Positions 62,874 to 64,000 of a stretch of DNA of 64,000 nt are shown here, piece after piece. The first letter of the stretch is position 1. The number at the start of each line of letters is the position of its first letter. The DNA lies in contig JBBRQN010000006.1 of assembly GCA_038226305.1 (NCBI GenBank), positions 62,001 through 126,000 of the forward strand. Direction: 5' to 3'. Source of the stretch: JASLDZ01 sp038226305. GTDB taxonomy: Bacteria; Pseudomonadota; Alphaproteobacteria; Caulobacterales; Caulobacteraceae. The notes under the pieces were generated by a model, which saw nothing but the letters and a program-made list of their open reading frames with translations, was not told where the DNA came from and ran no database searches. A program made the translations under genes and the position numbers.

Positions 62874-64000
62874 TCAGAACTTGTAGCGCACACCGGCGGA
62901 GAAGATGCCGCCGTTGCCCGAGACGGTGCCGTTGTTGTTGACCACCGTCTGCGCCGCGGTGCCGCCGTAGAACACCTGGCTGTTGCTCACCGCAGAGTTG
63001 ACGATGTCCAAGTAGCCGACCGCCGCATCCAGCGTCAGGTTGGGACGCAGCGAGTAGGAGCCGCCGATGGTCGTCAGCCAGCGGTCGCCATCCGGCACGC
63101 GATAGTCGCGAGCATTGGACGTGGGCGTCGGATCGTAGGCCACGCCGCCACGGAACACGAACCTCGGGTTGACCTGATAGTCGAAGCCCACCGAGCCGGT
63201 CGTGGTGTCGTGATAGTTCTGCGGCAGCACCTGCCCGCCGCCGGCGTAGGCCACGGTGATCGCCTTGAACTCGCTCCAGCCCTGCTGCTGGATCTGGGCG
63301 TCCAGGGTCAGCTTGTCGGTGACCGCATAGCGCCCCGACAGGGTCACGAAGTACGGCGTGGTGAACTTGGCGGTGCCGTTCGTGGAGAAGTTGGCACCGG
63401 CCAGCGGGCCGAGCAGTCCGGAGGCGCTGATCTGGCCGTCGAGGTCGTGGTCCATGGCCGAGCGGTAGCTCAGCCCCAGGTCCAGCTTGCCGAAGTGGCC
63501 TTGCGCACCGACCGTGTAGCCCACGTTCCAGCCGTCACCCTTGAGTTGCTGCTGCCCATCGGGGAGGAGCGGCGAAACGTTCGGAAGCGCGCCGGTGAGG
63601 TTGGCCGAAGTGTATTCGGTGTTCACCCCCACACCCAGATCGAGCCAGTCAGTCACCTTCATGGCACCAGTCACCTGGATGTCGACGGTATTCAGTCGCG
63701 ACTTGATGCCGGAGAAGCGTTCCGGGTCGGCCGAGCCGTACTTGTTGGTGAAGTTGAACGGGGCAGCGGTCGAAACGCCGAGGGCGAAGCGATCGCCAAC
63801 GGGCATGGCGAAGGCCAGGTTGGGCACGATGCCGTTCTGTACGGTGTCGTTCAGGTTGCCGCGCCCTCCCACGGCCGCGGTCGGCTGGCCGGGACGGGTG
63901 ATCGTGCCGTTATAGTCCGACACGGCATCGCCGACGGTGATGCCGTGGAACCCGATGTAGAGCTCCCGGCCCGAGCGGGCGATGGAGGCGGGGTTGTACC
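62874..64000 (-). CDS. OmpP1/FadL family outer membrane transporter (5' end outside window)
   Basis: The frame stays open from the right edge (…YNPASIARSGRELYIGFHG) to the stop at 62874, 375 codons. NPAS near the N-terminus and beta-strands such as FALGVSTAAPFNFTN, GYTVGAQGHFGKLDLGLSYR and the terminal IFSAGVRYKF (C-terminal Phe) are those of FadL/OmpP1 barrels that move long-chain fatty acids or other hydrophobic compounds. The signal peptide and first residues are beyond the edge. Confidence 0.88.
   Translation of the reverse strand, partial: YNPASIARSGRELYIGFHGITVGDAVSDYNGTITRPGQPTAAVGGRGNLNDTVQNGIVPNLAFAMPVGDRFALGVSTAAPFNFTNKYGSADPERFSGIKSRLNTVDIQVTGAMKVTDWLDLGVGVNTEYTSANLTGALPNVSPLLPDGQQQLKGDGWNVGYTVGAQGHFGKLDLGLSYRSAMDHDLDGQISASGLLGPLAGANFSTNGTAKFTTPYFVTLSGRYAVTDKLTLDAQIQQQGWSEFKAITVAYAGGGQVLPQNYHDTTTGSVGFDYQVNPRFVFRGGVAYDPTPTSNARDYRVPDGDRWLTTIGGSYSLRPNLTLDAAVGYLDIVNSAVSNSQVFYGGTAAQTVVNNNGTVSGNGGIFSAGVRYKF

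Overview
The window is chromosomal DNA from a high-GC alphaproteobacterium, most likely a member of the Caulobacteraceae (Phenylobacterium/Caulobacter-like). The assignment rests on the gene families: two TonB-dependent receptors, a SapC-family protein, a class I lysyl-tRNA synthetase, a plant-type glutamate-cysteine ligase, the lgt-midA-pgeF block, the prs...rplY-pth block, and Caulobacter-style promoter elements. Genes are dense and lie on both strands. Many neighbours overlap by 1-4 nt, and several convergent pairs share a CTAG or are split by a strong hairpin.

Layout. 1-5.9 kb: SapC-family protein (cut by the left edge), a two-hotdog thioesterase, an SdpR/SdpI pair, a secreted double-retropepsin, and an autoregulation-like operon of two paralogous small membrane proteins plus a winged-helix regulator, preceded by three palindromic operator-like sites. 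5.9-7.9 kb: TPP riboswitch and thiC. 7.9-10.4 kb: an AT-rich DUF4062 gene read from a canonical TATAAT promoter, followed by about 1.2 kb without a gene; this is the only clearly accessory-looking segment. 10.4-20.4 kb: lipocalin, a divergent NhaA, a TonB receptor, an aldehyde dehydrogenase/acyl-CoA synthetase pair, and membrane proteins. 20.5-23.6 kb: tRNA-Met(CAT), a GT4 glycosyltransferase and asnB. 23.6-31.8 kb: TetR, proC, ybjN, ubiK, tldD, a second TonB receptor-like protein and a POT peptide transporter.

32-45.8 kb holds housekeeping and stress genes: DUF427, an S24 repressor, lysS, a secreted methyltransferase-like protein, the rsmE-gshA-DUF72-DUF1697 operon, ppk2-aldo/keto reductase, PEBP, uppP, PCu(A)C and a secreted amidase. 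45.8-54.9 kb: an unrecognised 384-residue protein, an isochorismatase-fold hydrolase with a LysR gene that has lost its stop, a DPP-IV-like peptidase, msrC, a [2Fe-2S] thioredoxin-like protein, tRNA-Ile2(CAT), panD and two SIMPL-domain proteins. 54.9-64 kb: lgt-midA-pgeF, a third SIMPL protein, prs, a secreted unknown, rplY, pth, a GNAT, and a FadL-family outer-membrane protein cut by the right edge.

The most interesting signals are a 114-nt palindromic element inserted in frame in asnB (38 codons exactly), an NhaA homologue whose two transport aspartates are replaced by Gln-Leu, the AT-rich DUF4062 gene, the three-palindrome operator array, and a LysR gene that reads through the whole of the next gene in another frame. 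No CRISPR array, transposase, integrase or rRNA gene was seen.
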